Source: Mycolicibacterium chubuense NBB4
GTDB taxonomy: Bacteria > Actinomycetota > Actinomycetes > Mycobacteriales > Mycobacteriaceae
Length of the DNA stretch: 64,000 nt
NCBI RefSeq assembly: GCF_000266905.1
Contig: NC_018027.1
Span: forward strand, 3,720,001-3,784,000
Direction: 5' to 3'
A program made the position numbers and the translations under genes. Positions within the stretch are counted from its first letter, which is position 1, and each line of letters begins with the position of its first letter. Under the pieces are notes generated by a model. The model saw only the letters and a list, made by a program, of their open reading frames with translations, was not told where the DNA came from and made no database searches. Positions 63,390 through 64,000 of the stretch are shown here, piece by piece.

Positions 63390-64000
63390 CTAGCCCGACA
63401 GGTTGAAGTTGCCGTTGGAGCCGTACACCGACAGCGAGACCAGAAGCGTCACAGTGACGACCACGATCAGCGAGGTGCGCACGGCATTGCCCACGGCCAC
63501 CCCGACACCGGACGGTCCGCCGGAGGCGAAATAGCCGAAGTACGTGTGCACCAGCAGAATCGCCAGCGCCATGAGGATCGCCTGCAGGAACGACCACAGC
63601 AGGTCGATGGGGTTGAGGAACGTGTCGAAGTAGTGGCTGTACAGACCGCTGGACTGGCCGAGCAGGAACACCGTGGTGAACTGCGATGCCACGAACGACA
63701 GGATCACCGCGATCGCGTACAGCGGCGTGACCGCCACCATGCCCGCAGCGATCCTCGTCGAGACCAGGTACTCGACCGGCGGGATGCCCATCGACTCCAG
63801 TGCGTCGATCTCCTCGTTGATCCGCATCGCGCCCAGCTGCGCCGTGACCCCCGCCCCGAAGGTCGCCGCCAGCCCGATCCCGGCGACCACCGGTGCGGCG
63901 ATGCGCACGTTGATGAACGCCGACAGAAAGCCGGTGAGTGCTTCGATTCCGATATTGCCCAGCGACGAATAGCCCTGGATGGCCAGCACGCCGCCGGTGG
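63390..64000 (-). CDS. YrbEB-family Mce permease subunit, 5' end outside the window
   Basis: The C-terminal 202 codons of an MlaE-type inner-membrane permease of the Mce system. It contains GYSSLGNIGIEALTGFLSAF and the permease signature FGAGVTAQLGAMRINEEIDA, followed by LESMGIPPVEYLVSTR, which contacts the ATPase. The rest is hydrophobic with about four helices and ends SVYGSNGNFNLSG. The frame continues beyond the window edge. Being adjacent to mceA, it should be YrbEB, with yrbEA upstream outside the window. Confidence 0.92.
   Translation of the reverse strand, partial: TGGVLAIQGYSSLGNIGIEALTGFLSAFINVRIAAPVVAGIGLAATFGAGVTAQLGAMRINEEIDALESMGIPPVEYLVSTRIAAGMVAVTPLYAIAVILSFVASQFTTVFLLGQSSGLYSHYFDTFLNPIDLLWSFLQAILMALAILLVHTYFGYFASGGPSGVGVAVGNAVRTSLIVVVTVTLLVSLSVYGSNGNFNLSG

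Overview
The window is about 67% G+C mycobacterial chromosome, most likely an environmental, rapidly growing Mycolicibacterium-type species. The evidence is a single-chain type I fatty acid synthase next to acpS, the mycolate reductase CmrA, an LdtMt2-type L,D-transpeptidase, MmpS-like and Mce proteins, and gene order that follows M. tuberculosis Rv2495c to Rv2525c almost gene for gene. I saw no insertion sequence, prophage, CRISPR array or rRNA.

Region 1 (1-12 kb): the end of a dienelactone-hydrolase-like gene, an acyl-ACP thioesterase and a crotonase lie on the + strand, convergent with a tightly overlapped minus-strand branched-chain amino acid (leucine) catabolic operon. Its order is accD1-accA1-fadE19-maoC-citE-bkdA-bkdB-bkdC: carboxylase, acyl-CoA dehydrogenase, hydratase, lyase and branched-chain 2-oxoacid dehydrogenase. 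A divergent TetR gene (bkaR) is separated from it by two GTTAAT palindromes.

Region 2 (12-27.5 kb): core housekeeping. It holds two small membrane proteins, an S9 peptidase, an MmpS-like protein, an MFS carrier, cmrA, a HerA-like ATPase, orn, tRNA-His, an NTF2-like protein, ldtB, tRNA-Lys, two unknown proteins, a possible structured leader with a 53-codon ORF, a DUF3618 protein, bcp, a beta-CASP RNase-like protein, an M20 dipeptidase and acpS. Region 3 (27.5-37.7 kb): the 9.3 kb fas gene, its long AT-richer upstream region, and a decayed relic of the Rv2525c-like DUF1906 gene.

Region 4 (37.7-42.8 kb): a MerR regulator, an MFS carrier, an LtrA-like membrane protein, and an IspD cytidylyltransferase convergent with a degenerate IspD-like relative.

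Region 5 (42.8-64 kb): a lipid or steroid-like uptake and catabolic island. It has two Mce-associated membrane proteins, two acyl-CoA ligases, an amidohydrolase, a crotonase, a VOC protein, a DUF35/Ltp thiolase-superfamily pair, a TetR repressor, a cytochrome P450, three small exported proteins, and a minus-strand yrbEB-mceABCDEF operon that runs off the right edge. Several promoters in this island share a GAGAAT-N3-ATTCTC palindrome, which points to a regulon I do not recognise. A separate palindrome sits between the TetR gene and the P450.
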